From Carallia brachiata (taxonomy: Eukaryota > Streptophyta > Magnoliopsida > Malpighiales > Rhizophoraceae): a stretch of 64,000 nt of DNA. The position numbers were made by a program, and so were the translations under genes. Within the stretch, counting starts at the first letter, position 1. Each line of letters opens with the position of its first letter. The notes under the pieces were generated by a model. The model saw only the letters and a list, made by a program, of their open reading frames with translations. It did not search any database and had not been told where the DNA came from. The DNA is taken from positions 8,046,134-8,110,133 of the forward strand of contig JADCRB010000068.1 of assembly GCA_021464245.1 (NCBI GenBank), given 5' to 3'. Shown here piece after piece: positions 50,342-61,895 of the stretch.

Positions 50342-50375
50342 CCCCCCCGCCCCCCCCCCCCCCGGGGGTCCCCAG
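50342..50375 (+). repeat. Poly(C) tract upstream of the reductase gene
   Basis: CCCCCCC, G, about fifteen C, then GGGGG, about 140-170 bp before the start codon. It could form a G-quadruplex or i-motif and lies where the core promoter or leader should be. Such runs are also error-prone in sequencing. Confidence 0.7.
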
Positions 50376-50513
50376 CTCTTCATTCGCTCGTCCTACTCTG
50401 TCCAAACAAGTGAAGTTCCCCAAATTCTCCATAGTTCTTTCCTCTCTGCAAGGATTCCGCGTCTCCCAAACAAGCTGTTAGGGTGCGAAAGCAGAGGGCC
50501 AGGGCTTTGGGAA

Positions 50514-52664
50514 ATGGCGGCAGCAAGGGGGAAGGTGTGTGTGACCGGGGCCGGAGGATATCTGGGCTCTTGGGTCGTCAGGCTTCTCCTCTCTAAGGAC
50601 TACATCGTCCATGGCACTGTTCGAGAACCCAGTAACTAAACTACCATTACTTCGCTTTTTATCTTCTTGCATATGGTTTTCTTATCCTTGCTTGTCTTTG
50701 ATGTTGATGGGTGTACCTGTCGTTTATTAGTTTGTTCTTACCTGCTACTGAAGTTGACTACATGATTAAAAGTTTCGATTTTGAGTTTCGGTACTCGAAG
50801 CTAATTAATATGAAAAAAATAACTACAAATCCCACATGTGCTATATTTGGGAAAATTGTCCATGTTCTTCCTGTCTTAATTAAGCATACTTGTCTGATTT
50901 AGTCCAGATTTAGCTTGGTTCTCGCTGTCAGTTTGATGCCACTGATTATGTTTTGGGTTATAAATTTGGGTGTAATTTTCGCTTGGAAACGTTATGCAGT
51001 GGACCAGAAGTATGCTCACTTGAACAGACTTGAGAAGGCACCAGAGAGTCTCAAACTCTTTAAGGCAGATTTGTTGGATTACAACTCCCTTTTTTCTGCC
51101 ATTGAAGGTTGCATTGGAGTGTTCCATGTTGCCTCTCCTGTTCCCTCCACTTCTGTACCAAATCCCGAGGTAAAAAAAAAATGTTTATTGTGTTCATCTG
51201 CCTTGTATCATGGAAGCTTTCCGCTTTCTGTTGATTAAATACTGAAAATTTCTTGATATTATATGAGCTTAGGTGGAAGTGATTGAGCCGGCTGTAAAAG
51301 GCACACTGAACGTGCTTGAAGCATGCATTCAGGCGAAGGTTAAGCGAGTTGTTTTCGTGTCCTCTGGAGTTGCAGTTAGCATGAACCCAAGCTATCCTAA
51401 GGATCAAGTGCTGGATGAGAGTTGTTGGTCCAGTAAGGAGTACTGCAGAACAACCAAGGTAAACAACTTGAAAGTACAGCTATAATGTCGTTCAAAACTC
51501 ACATTCGTAGGTTAAAGTTGAACATTTGGATATCCTTAAAGCAGTAGTTGACACTGGCCATGTAATACTTCTGAAATCTTGAAGTAGGCTTAATTTGCAT
51601 TCAATAATTCCTAGTCCTTTCTTGTACCAGAACTGGTATTGTCTTTCCAAGTTGGAAGCAGAAATTGAGGCCTGGGAGTACGCAAAGAGAGCTGGGCTAG
51701 ATCTTGTGGCTGTTTGTCCTACCCTCGTTTTGGGTCCAGTTTTGCAGTCCTCTCTAAATGCAAGTAGCTTGGCTCTTGTTAAGCTCTTGAAAGGTAATCA
51801 TTTAATTGGACCAATTTCGTGATATATGCTTGCATATGGTTATGATTTCATTCAGCTTTAATCCGAATTTGTTTATTATAACGAGAGATTTCAACTTTAA
51901 GATTTGAATATAATAATTCAACCATGAATTGCTGAAAATCGGTAATTGATTGATGGCAATGGAGATTTAGTCAATGTCCCTACAGCTCACTATGTATGGC
52001 CTTCCAATTTATAGTTCCAGTGCACATCCCACTACATTTTTTCTGCTGGTTTAGCTAAATCAGAACAATTTTGTTTCAGCTGTCGGTCTCTTTTCTATCT
52101 CAGGGATCAAATGAAATTACTATATGTTTCTATTCTTTTTTCCCCCCCTTAATATTGTTGACATTAGTTGTGATGAAACAAACACATAGCGCTTTCTTCT
52201 TGCATATTCTAACTGGTGATTTCATCATGCAGAGGGTTATGAATCTCTGGAAAACAAGCATCGCTGGGTTGTAGATGTCCGTGATGTGGCTGAAGCATTG
52301 GTTTTGGCATATGAGAAGCCTGAGGCAGAAGGCAGATACATATGCACCGCACATGGGGTCACAACTGCAAATATGATTGAGAAATTGAGAGGAATGTATC
52401 CCAACTACAGATATCCCAAGAAGTAAGTGTCTTGTGGCCTGATGCCTAAGGAACCTGGGGAATTTTATTATTTTATGAATTCAGTTTGTTGCCTAGTATA
52501 GTGAAGATTTTCTATTGTCTGGTGGCAGCTTGATCGATGCAACTGGAGAAGAACGAAAGCTGAGCTCAGAAAAGTTGCAGAGGCTGGGTTGGAGTTACCG
52601 TCCGCTGGAGGAAACGCTGGTTGACTCTGTGGAGAGCTATAGAAAGGCTGGAATAGTGGAGTAA
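50514..52664 (+). CDS. Cinnamoyl-CoA-reductase-like NADPH reductase, six exons, 320 aa
   Basis: An extended short-chain dehydrogenase of the CCR/DFR group, which reduces acyl-CoA esters or carbonyls with NADPH. Exons are 50514-50631, 51000-51169, 51273-51458, 51631-51793, 52233-52422 and 52529-52664, all GT-AG and in frame (963 nt with TAA). The N-terminus holds the Rossmann motif [17 protein letters not shown] and GTVRE. Next come [42 protein letters not shown] and VVFVSSG (Ser126/127), and then the active site NWYCLSK (Tyr161, Lys165). Canonical CCR has KNWYCYGK, so this is a CCR-like rather than a core lignin enzyme. The C-terminal substrate domain includes [18 protein letters not shown] and [16 protein letters not shown]. 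No damage is visible. The substrate cannot be told from sequence. Confidence 0.95.
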
Positions 52665-54092
52665 GATTAGCTTCTTATGTCTTCATTGGCATTGTCCATG
52701 TTGCAGACAATTTGGGTCCTCAGGAATAATTTAGAAGCACTCATATGTGGCGATGTTCATTGCTTAATTGAAAGACTAGATATTTTTAATAATTTTCAAC
52801 AAGTTATGAGTTGTGATATTCAACAGGTTTATGAATTGTCAGCATATAATGAAGATCAGGATCATGTGGTTTATTTCATGTTTATACCTCTTCCCTTACA
52901 GGCGAATCTTTTATTTAACAAATTTTGATCAGTGCAAATGGTGTCTCACGTGGATGTCGGAAACTTTAAAAGAGTCTCCTGGAAATCCAGCAAACGAACT
53001 ACTACTAGCATATGAATTATTTGTGCAATTTGCAGTTCAATTCAGTAGGCGATGAGCCATAACTCATAAGTATACTTGGGGATTGCCAGAATGCATTTTT
53101 ATCTTCTTGGAATGGGAATACAAGCATAAACAAGTTGGAGCTGTTCTGGGTGCTTTTTCGGGCCTGCATATGCCCCGTGCATGATGTGGCAGATACAATT
53201 GTAGGTATTTGTTGTGCATTAATTACGTCTATTTGACTATGAGTTACACGGTGAGTCAAAAGTTATGCAGTAAATTTGTGACGAGTCTAGAAGTTGGGGG
53301 ACAATTTTTGATTTGTTACATCTGGGAAGTCTCTAGAATGGAGTGCTAGACTCCCAGCTGGACCAAGGGGCTGGGTGTGTGGGTCATTGGAAGCTGGATT
53401 TTTTTCTTCCATTTAATGGTAATTTTCTGGAAATAACGCCATTTATATAAATGAAAATTCATACGGATAAACTTAAATTCAACTCAATAAATTAATAGTT
53501 TTTTTATCCATAAAAATGGAAAAAATATCGGTGACATGTTATAGTCTTTATTGAAAGAGATATTATTAACGTGAAAGATTTTACTAATTACACTGTACTA
53601 TGAGCTCGCATTGTATACCAAATCCTTACATATTTATTTTTGTCAGCCAAGTTTTTTCTTCACGGTGACAAATTAAAGATTGATCTATCGGTTGACAAAT
53701 CATTGACTCACAAATCACATTAGATCTCTTTGCTTAATGCAGAGATTGAATACACCGAGCTAAATTTTTTGTGAATTTGACTAAGAATAATATTACATGA
53801 CTTTATTTAAATAGTTTTAAATGAATTATATAATTTAATCTAATGATATTTTTTATTTTTAAACTAAATATTGTAATATTTTCTTTATTGTATATGTTAA
53901 ACTAAATCGAGGTAGAATAATACTACGTTATGATCCACATTTTTAGTATAGCACTATAGTAATTGGATGCGACAGCATGAAAGGGAGTCTTATGAGTGCC
54001 ACAACAATCAACATGCATGAAGGAGGGCGCCAAAGTGATTTTTCTGAATTTTAGCTTCATTTATATTTTTGATACCATTCTTTCACCAAATC
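52665..54092. other. 3' flank of the reductase gene and spacer
   Basis: The first ~700 bp read like a 3' UTR and downstream flank. The open frames here (52677-52928, 52813-53055) have no domain. The rest is AT-rich spacer without recognisable content. Confidence 0.5.
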
Positions 54093-54102
54093 TTATCATG
54101 TC

Positions 54103-55149
54103 GAGGGGCCAGACTATGTAGTGATCAGGTTTAGAGTTGAACGAGTAGCACAAAGGAAAGAAAAGTCTTGCCCTCTCATACACCCAACCCCCTCACCCAC
54201 CTCTCTGGTCAGTGACGGTGGTAACTTTCACCGCCGCCGGCCAGCCCACCTGCCCTTCCATCCATACTGCCTCCTCGCCCCCCCCCCCCTTTTTTTTTCC
54301 TTTTGTTTTCTCTCCCCTTCACCATCTTTCCCCGCACTCCCTCACTGCCATGGTTTTTGCTTTCGCTTTCTGTAAATCTTTTCTGAATAAATGCACCGCC
54401 TGCCTCCTCTTTCTCAGATTTGTGGTCCTCCACCTTTCGCTGTTCTTTCTGCCATTTTTGCCGCCATGTCCGCCTCCAAAGCTGCCGCGCCGCCCACCGT
54501 CTACGCTGCCGGAGCCACCATCCGGCTTCAGGCACCACCGATTTCGAAGCTGGGGTCGCTGCCGGGTGCCACCGTACTGGTCACCGGAGTACCCATGGGA
54601 GCTGGACTGGTTGCTGTTGGAGAGGGCTCCGAAGCTGTTGGTGTCGCTGCCTCTCCCGCCCATCCACCCACGACCGCCGCCCCTATTTTCCATGCCGATC
54701 CTCTCCTCCTGTCCTTCGTCGCTTTCTAGTGATCCACTGCCACTGCCTCCACCTTTCCCCTTCCACCGGCGGAATGCTTCGGCTGCTGTCTAGTTTGGGT
54801 GATTTGGGTTGTTGGTTAATTTTGAAAATAAGGACATGTATTGTGTGTATTTGCTTCTGTTTGTAGTGCTGTGTTTAGGGAAATCGCTGCTGGTCGTATC
54901 CCAACATTTTCCGTTGTAAGTCCGCCTTTGTGCGGTTTCTGCTGCCTAGTGCAGCTTTATCCGACGTGTCTGGTTGGTACCCTCTTCGTAGGGTTTTCTC
55001 TACATGGTTCTGGACCATGTTTGTTTGTAGGCTTTTAGTGCCGATTAGTCCTGTCTTGTACAAGTATTTTCGATACATTTGTGTTGGACTTATGTACGAA
55101 AATCGTATTAATTAATACAACGATTTTTTTTAGTTCATAAAAAAAAATT
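54103..55149 (+). mobile_element. LINE-type or retroposed insert, ~1.05 kb
   Basis: A GC-rich insert ending in ATTAATACAACGATTTTTTT, TAGTTCAT and a poly(A) tail. It is flanked by a 10-bp target-site duplication, TTATCATGTC, at 54093-54102 and 55150-55159. The 5' part is CT-rich with proline- and serine-rich overlapping frames on both strands (54212-54793 and others). None of these shows a gag, endonuclease or reverse transcriptase motif. It is probably an internally deleted LINE or a retroposed transcript. It is unrelated in sequence to the insert at 46.8-47.7 kb. Confidence 0.75.
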
Positions 55150-55159
55150 TTATCATGTC

Positions 55160-57240
55160 ACGCTTGGTGTGTGCCCCTTCATTTCTATCATTTTCGTAAT
55201 CATTTTTATGATGTAATGTTCCACAATCTTTCTTGGGGCAAATCCTAACGTGTCGTATATTCACAGATTTCATTCTATTTCAAACGGACGTTGGATTGAA
55301 CAGATTTAAAGATATATTCTCTTTCAATTTATTAATAGTAAATTAGATGATATTTTATCTATTATTAATTTATCATACAATTTAATTTACTTAATTTAAT
55401 TTATTATTGATAGATTAAATTGGGTTAATTTTAACATATTGTATATAATAAAAAAATTATAATTTCTTTTAATTTACAGTCATAATCAATTATCAAAAAA
55501 GAACAAAAAGATTTGACATAAAAATAAATAATAAAAAAAATTTCATAAATACATGTCAGTTAAATTCAAAATTAGAAGATAAAGAGGCCATCGGATCTTC
55601 TTAAATATGGGACATGAGCCGAACACACAAGCCTATGACAACATTGACAACAAAAGAAAATGATAATTAACAATCTGCAATAGAACAAGAATAAGTATCA
55701 TTATCTTTTTTACTCCCCAAAACATAAATATCATGATAGTATTGTATTTCTAAACAGCTAAATACCACAATTTCAATTTTAGTTAATTCAACTAAGAATT
55801 CTCAGATGTGTCACACAATCCTCCTCGATGTTACTTAGAGACTATTAACAAAGAGGGGAAAAAAAAAAAACCAAACACATTATATATATAATGCAGAATT
55901 GAGCAAAAAAAAAAAAACACGAATATCTGAGTCAAATCAACAAATCAAGCGAAATTATATTTTTTATAATTATTATGTAGTACAAAACTAGACTGAGCGA
56001 GTAAGTTAGCATAGAAATTTTGCTCGATCACGTGACTTGTCATTGACGATAACCAACATGCAACGGTGCCTCTTTAGTTACGATTAATATATATATATAT
56101 ATACACAAATACGATTGGTCAGATTAGGCGAATAAACTCTCAATCCGCACTCAATCTATCCTTATCGGATTTTAGAATTTTAAAATTATAACTAATTCAG
56201 GCTTTCAAGTTTTAATGAGTGCAAGTTGATGCAAGTTAGATTAATTAAATTGAGTCGAGTTAGTCGGTTTTTGATCAGTTATATAGCCGTGGGAATATAT
56301 TGAATCTGGATGGCATCGGATTTTGAACACTGAAGCGGCAAAGTTACTTGTGGCTCAATAAATTGAAATTTAGTCGAACAAAATGGAACTACATATTATT
56401 GGTTCTGATCAATATGGGAAATGCTAAAGAGTTCACATCTATATTTCTATTTTAATATGGAAAATATGAAATTGAATAGTTAACATACTTCTAATGGTAC
56501 AGCTGCATATTCACAATAAACATATTTATATCTACTTATGCTCGTTAATCTAAGTGACTGAAGTTTAGTTTTTTTTAAATAAGATTTTAATTTTGAATTT
56601 TGTGTATGAAGAAAATAAATATTGAGAGAGTTTTGCCCCTCTAATGAATCATTTTTTACTTAAACTAGATTAGTCAAAACCCAATATAATTTTCAGATAC
56701 TAAGGTCTAATATAATAAACTTGTTTACATCTAATTAAAGGACTCATTTGCATATTAGAAGAATTATTTGGTTGTTACTTATACAATAAGAATAATTGTT
56801 ACAATTTTTATAAGCCTTATACCCTATTCTAAAATTAAAATATGAGATATTGAATATAAAAATTTAAATTTTTAACTACTGAGACGTGGCTTAAAGAACT
56901 AATGATGTGAATTTCGATAACACAAGTTGTGAACCATAAAATGGACAAGTATAGAAATAATTAGATGTAATTTTTGTTTAAATTAAAAGCTAAAATGCAT
57001 TTAATTTCCTCAAAAACACCTTTTTCTTGAGCAAGGAATCCAGTGTAGGAAGGTTCCATCCAAAAAACAAAAAAAGGTTAAACGGAGCGTTTTGGGAATA
57101 GGTATTTGTGTACAATAAATAATATTTCTATAAATAATTGTCTCTAGACTTGGAGCCGGGGTGGAAGGCGGTCGAACATCGCCGGATACAACGCAACCCA
57201 GTGAGCCGACGGAGACAGAGAGAGGCGCAATTAGTGCCCC
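55160..57240. other. AT-rich spacer and SWI3B upstream region
   Basis: No gene seen. The last ~120 bp before 57246 turn GC-rich and are the likely SWI3B leader. TA- and A-runs occur near 55860-55920 and 56090. Confidence 0.5.
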
Positions 57241-57245
57241 CAAAA

Positions 57246-59843
57246 ATGTCGTCATCGTCCATATCATCTCCTCTAGACGCAACAGGACCTTCCGCCGCTG
57301 CCAACACCCCCGCCAACCCCACCGCCACCGCCACCGCCACCCCGCCTCCATCATCTTCCAGGCTTCATCTCCCCCCGTCATCTTCAATCCCGGCATCCTC
57401 TCCCGTCAAGCCGGAGACTCCAACCCCAACATCCGCCACTCCCCGGCCGCCTCCTTCCTCCGATGCCCAGGTGGCCAACTTCCCCAGCTACTCCAGTAAG
57501 CCCTGATCTTTCCTTTTTGTTTCCATGTGTTTATATGAAAACCAGAAGGCCTTAAATTGACTGTATGTGTGTCTGTGTGCTGGTGGTGGTGGTGGTGGTT
57601 TTTGCTGTATCGTATTGCGGAAAAGGGTGGTTCTCGTGGAACGGCATTCACGAATGCGAGGAGCGATTCCTCCCGGAGTTCTTCGATTCGCGTTCGGCTT
57701 CCAAAAACCCTAGGGTTTACATGTACTACCGCAATTCCATCGTCAAGCTCTTCAGGCAGAACCCTTCCTCCAAGATCACCTTCACAGAGGTCAGGAAGAT
57801 CCTCGTTGGCGACGTTGGTTCTATTCGCAGAGTTTTCGATTTCCTCGACACCTGGGGTTTGATTAATTTCTCTCCTTCTGCTTCCCTCAAGCCTTTGAAG
57901 TGGGAAGATAAGGAATCCAAGTCTACTCCTTCACAGGCCTCTGCTGATGGCGCTGCCCCCACCGCTGCCGGGGCGGATTCAGCTGCTACTCCCAGCAAGG
58001 ACACCGCCAAGAGATATTGCAGTGGTTGCAAGTCTGTTTGTAGCATTGCTTGCTTTGCTTGCGATAAGGTCTTCTCCCTTCCTCCATTTACCCAACCCAT
58101 GTTCGTTATCGAAAGTTTTTTCCCCCTTTTATCTGATGGGAAATTTCGTGTTGGTTTTCAAAAGTGTTTTTGCTCAAACCCGAACGCAAGGGCCATAATT
58201 GTAATCTCTTTTTTATAATTGTGACTTCAATTATGTCATTGAAGAAACTGTTATGCAATTCAGAAATCTATTATTTATTTATGATATGTATGCAACTTTA
58301 TGCGATTTTTAGATTTAATTCGTGATTGTAATGCCATCATGCTCCTGAGCTTGTTTCTCCTAGCATACCTTATAATTTACTTGTATTAGGTAGCTAATGG
58401 AAAATACATAATTGCCATTAGTCTGACTATTGCGGTCTCTCTTTGTTGCTCATCTCAGTATGATTTGACTCTATGTGCTCGATGCTATGTGCGTGGCAAC
58501 TATCGTGTTGGTGTCAGCTCTTCTGATTTCAGGCGAGTTGAGATCAGTGAAGAGATGAGGAAAGACTGGACAGAAAAAGAGACGCTGCAACTTCTGGAAT
58601 CCATCATGCATTATGGCGATGACTGGAAAAAAGTTGCACAACATGTTACTGGTAGGAATGAGAAAGACTGTATCACTCATTTCATCAAGCTTCCTTTTGG
58701 GGAAGAATTCTCTGGTAATGCAGCCTGTGGGGAGGTTGATACAAATTTAGCCAGATAAAGGATCACGATGATGCTAACCGTGGATCAGAAACCATGTTTC
58801 CGAATAAAAGAATGCGCCTATCGCCTCTTGCAGATGCAAGTAATCCGATAATGGCTCAGGTAAAGATTTGGCCATATCAAAATCATTAAACATATCTAAA
58901 TTGGACGGAGATTAATTTATCACCTGGGCCTGTGCTAATTTTAAGCTATTTGGGCAATTGATCTACTGAGCTTTACCATTTTGGCGTCATATCTGTTTCT
59001 GGAAATCAAAACTGAAATTTGGCAGGCTATTGCTAGAGCTTTTATTTGGTAGTGTTCTCTTCCTAAATTAGATGCCTGCAATGTTCTAATTTGAGAATTT
59101 CTCAGGCTGCTTTTCTATCAGCTTTGGCGGGCGTAGATATTGCAGAGCTGCTGCTCAAGCTGCCGTATCAGCTCTTACGGAGGTGGAATATGGAGGAAGT
59201 AAAGGCAATCTTCTATCATTTGCTCGGCATACAAGGCAGCTAGGTATGTATACTTCTTGCTAAGTATAGAATTATCATGAGAGATTCTGTACTGATGAGG
59301 AGGCTTTAGTGGTTTATGATTGGGAATGCGCATGAACTATTTGAGTGATAATGGGGGGTAATAGAGGCTTATGAACTGTTTGATCTTGGAACAAGGAACA
59401 AAAGAGTAAATGCCCTGATACACAGAGAGGGTATTCTTTCTGTAATATTTTATCCATGGGTGCAGACAGTGGCCCGTCACCTAATGTTGACAGCGACTGA
59501 ATGCACTGGAAAGAGCTTATTTAGATGCAAATTCCCTCGAGGAGGAAGAGCTAGAAGTGGAGAGGGCAATTTCCGGTATTGCAGAAGTTCAGGTGCATAA
59601 AAATTTGCGTGATGCTTGCTCTGCTGAAATGTTAATTGTTAGTGGTTGCTAAGTATAATGAGGCTTTCACAGATGAAAGAGGTACAAGATAAAATTGCCC
59701 GTTTTGAAGAATTGGATTTGCAGATGGAGAAAGAGTGGCAGCAGGTGGAGCAAATGAAAAGCCTGCTTTTTGCTGACCAGCTGATCCATAAATTTCCCAA
59801 AAGTTCGGCACCAAAAGCTGGGGTTCGTACCGAGGATAAGTAA
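57246..59843 (+). CDS. SWI3B: SWI/SNF complex subunit SWI3B, six exons, three single-base deletions
   Basis: SWI3 proteins are scaffold subunits of plant SWI/SNF ATP-dependent chromatin remodellers in the nucleus. Exons are 57246-57495, 57626-58068, 58459-58859, 59106-59243, 59466-59592 and 59673-59843, all with good splice sites. The order is: a Ser/Pro/Ala/Thr-rich N-terminus; a SWIRM domain (RWFSWNGIHECEERFLPEFF through VGDVGSIRRVFDFLDTWGLI); a ZZ-like zinc finger (YCSGCKSVCSIACFACDK, LTLCARCY); a SANT domain (WTEKETLQLLESIMHYGDDW, GRNEKDCITHFIKLPF); and a C-terminal coiled coil (IARFEELDLQMEKEWQQVEQ). Restoring one base near 58743 (exon 3), 59145 (exon 4) and 59497 (exon 5) would give about 510 residues. 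As written, translation ends at 58756-58758 after the SANT domain. The last exon could also use a donor at its TAAG end instead of stopping. Confidence 0.92.
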
Positions 59844-61890
59844 GAACAGATTGGTTTTTTTTTTTTTTTTTTGCCTGTCTGCATGATAATAAAATGCAAA
59901 TTTCATTTTAAGATTCATAGCCTTAATTTCCTAGAGGATGCCCAGCGGTGGACATTAGTCAAACAGTTGACTCCTTCCTAACTAGTTGTAAGCGCAAATC
60001 TACCTAACCGTTGTTTTCCTATATCAACTGAAGTTGGTTGTCATGGGTCGATTGAAAGGCCAAACTTCGTTAAATATTTTGAGAATGGAGAGGTGTGAAA
60101 TAGGTGCTTCGATGGGAGAGAGCACTGATTCTGGCTGCATGGCAAATTGTCATAGTTGCGCCCCAGCTCATGTTATAACACTGCAAATGCAACGCCCCAC
60201 TACGTGTTTCTGCACCAAAATTGCGGACAAATAAGCTGTGCCGATTTGAGAAAGCTTTCCAGTGGCCACAGATAACTGGTATTGTCCACGGATTTAAGGA
60301 AGTATGGGAAACGGTTCTTTGGGGTCATTTTAATAGTTAAGATTTAAGACTTTTATCATTAAAGATTTGAATTTTAATTTTGGGAGGGGATATGAGAATG
60401 AGAAGAGTTGTTCTATAGTGTATCTATCGTTCAATGAATTTCTTAATAATAAAAAGAAGCAAGGGAAATGCAGCTCGTTGCTTGTGGAATTCCTGAAATT
60501 TGGACCGACCTTGATTGGTTTCGGCATAATCATCATCCAAAATGAATCCACCCTAAAAAACCATACAATAGTCAGGTGATATCTTAATGCATTCATTTCC
60601 TGTAGGACAGGGATGCAACGAGAACAAGATAAAAATAAATAAATGAATAAAGTGATGAGAACCAATGGTGCTTTCGGCAGATAAAGTACATTTTATACCG
60701 TCTTTTTAGGGTTAATTTACGCCACGTGTTTATACCAAATACATAAATGCGGTATCAATAAGAAAAACTTGCTTCGAGTCACTGTTATTTAAAGTTCAAA
60801 CATATTATAAGAATGTTATTAAAAGTCTTAGAAAGTCACTTTTTTTTTACCTTCAAAAAAATCTGAACAGAACATCAAATATTGGGGAAGCCAAAAATAA
60901 CATTAAAGACTAGTCCTGTGCGTAACATTAAAGACGCTCAAAAGAGACTAGTCTTGTGTGTAATGGCTAGAATCTGTTTGCAACTATAAAAAGATCCAAA
61001 ATACACAAAAATATCAAGCAACCAAAATCTAAACTCTCTTCTTCCAAATCCTTAGTCTTCCTTGTCTCATTTATATCTAGCCATCTTTGCACCAGCCATG
61101 TCTCAAGCAACCATAAACTCCTTCAACTGTGAAGGGCAAAAATACATAATATACAGTGTAGGTCATGTAATAAAAGAGTAGCAGTAAAGATTTCAGAATT
61201 TGACAAAAACAAGTATAAACTATATTATGTTTATGAAGAAAGGCGCTGCCCTTTAAGTTTCTTTGGGTGGTGCAAAGATGGCTGGATATGAATGAGATAC
61301 TTGGAGTTACTTCCTTTTCCTAACTACGTGCTTTGGCATTTTTTTTATGCAACCTAGCCATTAATTTTACTCTGATGTTCTACAAGAGGGTTATAACAGA
61401 CATATTCCTGAACTTTCCAATTTATTGATTAAAAGACTTAGTCATATTGTTTGTTGTATGATGACTCTTGACTTCAGTATCAAAGATCCATCTACACTAT
61501 TGATTTGATATAATGGATTTAAGATACTTGACAGCTTCACCACTCTTTTCAACCTGACTCATCTCTTTGATTGTATTGACATCATTTTTATAGTAATAAG
61601 ACTTGCCAGTCCTTCAAAATAGAGTTCTCAATTCCTATCCAGGAAATTTGACCTATCATTTGCATAAATGTGTTTAGCACATTTCCTATGTGTGACGTTT
61701 GAAAATTGGGTATCAACAACATTGATTATACCCTAATTGCAACAAAATACAATCAGTTAGTGTTATTAACATGGAACAGTTACTTAACAACTAATTTTCA
61801 TAAATGACTTACCTTTTGTCTATATAACATAAAGGTCAGTGCTTGTCTTCCGTGGTTTGTCCAATGCATTGATATAACATGCCCATGAAC
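59844..61890. other. SWI3B 3' flank and spacer with a small foldback
   Basis: 59844-60240 is probably SWI3B 3' UTR; the open frame at 60034-60234 has no domain. Beyond that is spacer. An inverted repeat (61065-61097 and 61265-61297) is described separately. Confidence 0.5.
61065..61297. repeat. 33-bp inverted repeat with a ~167-bp loop
   Basis: The left arm TCTCATTTATATCTAGCCAT then CTTTGCACCAGCC faces a right arm whose reverse complement matches with only a few mismatches (GGTGCAAAGATGGCTGGATA then TGAATGAGA). It could be a foldback element or a hairpin-forming transcript. A leader-like CT-rich tract precedes it. Confidence 0.75.
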
Positions 61891-61895
61891 TGATC

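Noticed and set aside
54209..54866. Several overlapping frames of 110-190 codons on both strands
   Set aside because: They overlap each other in the CT-rich 5' half of a retroposon, are Pro/Ser/Arg-rich, and contain no domain.
57565..57625. A frame starting MCVCVLVVVVVV ahead of the SWIRM domain
   Set aside because: It reads through SWI3B intron 1; the exon starts at 57626 and joins the upstream exon ending at 57495.
60034..60234. 66-codon frame after SWI3B
   Set aside because: Lies in the probable 3' UTR, with no domain and no continuation of SWI3B similarity.
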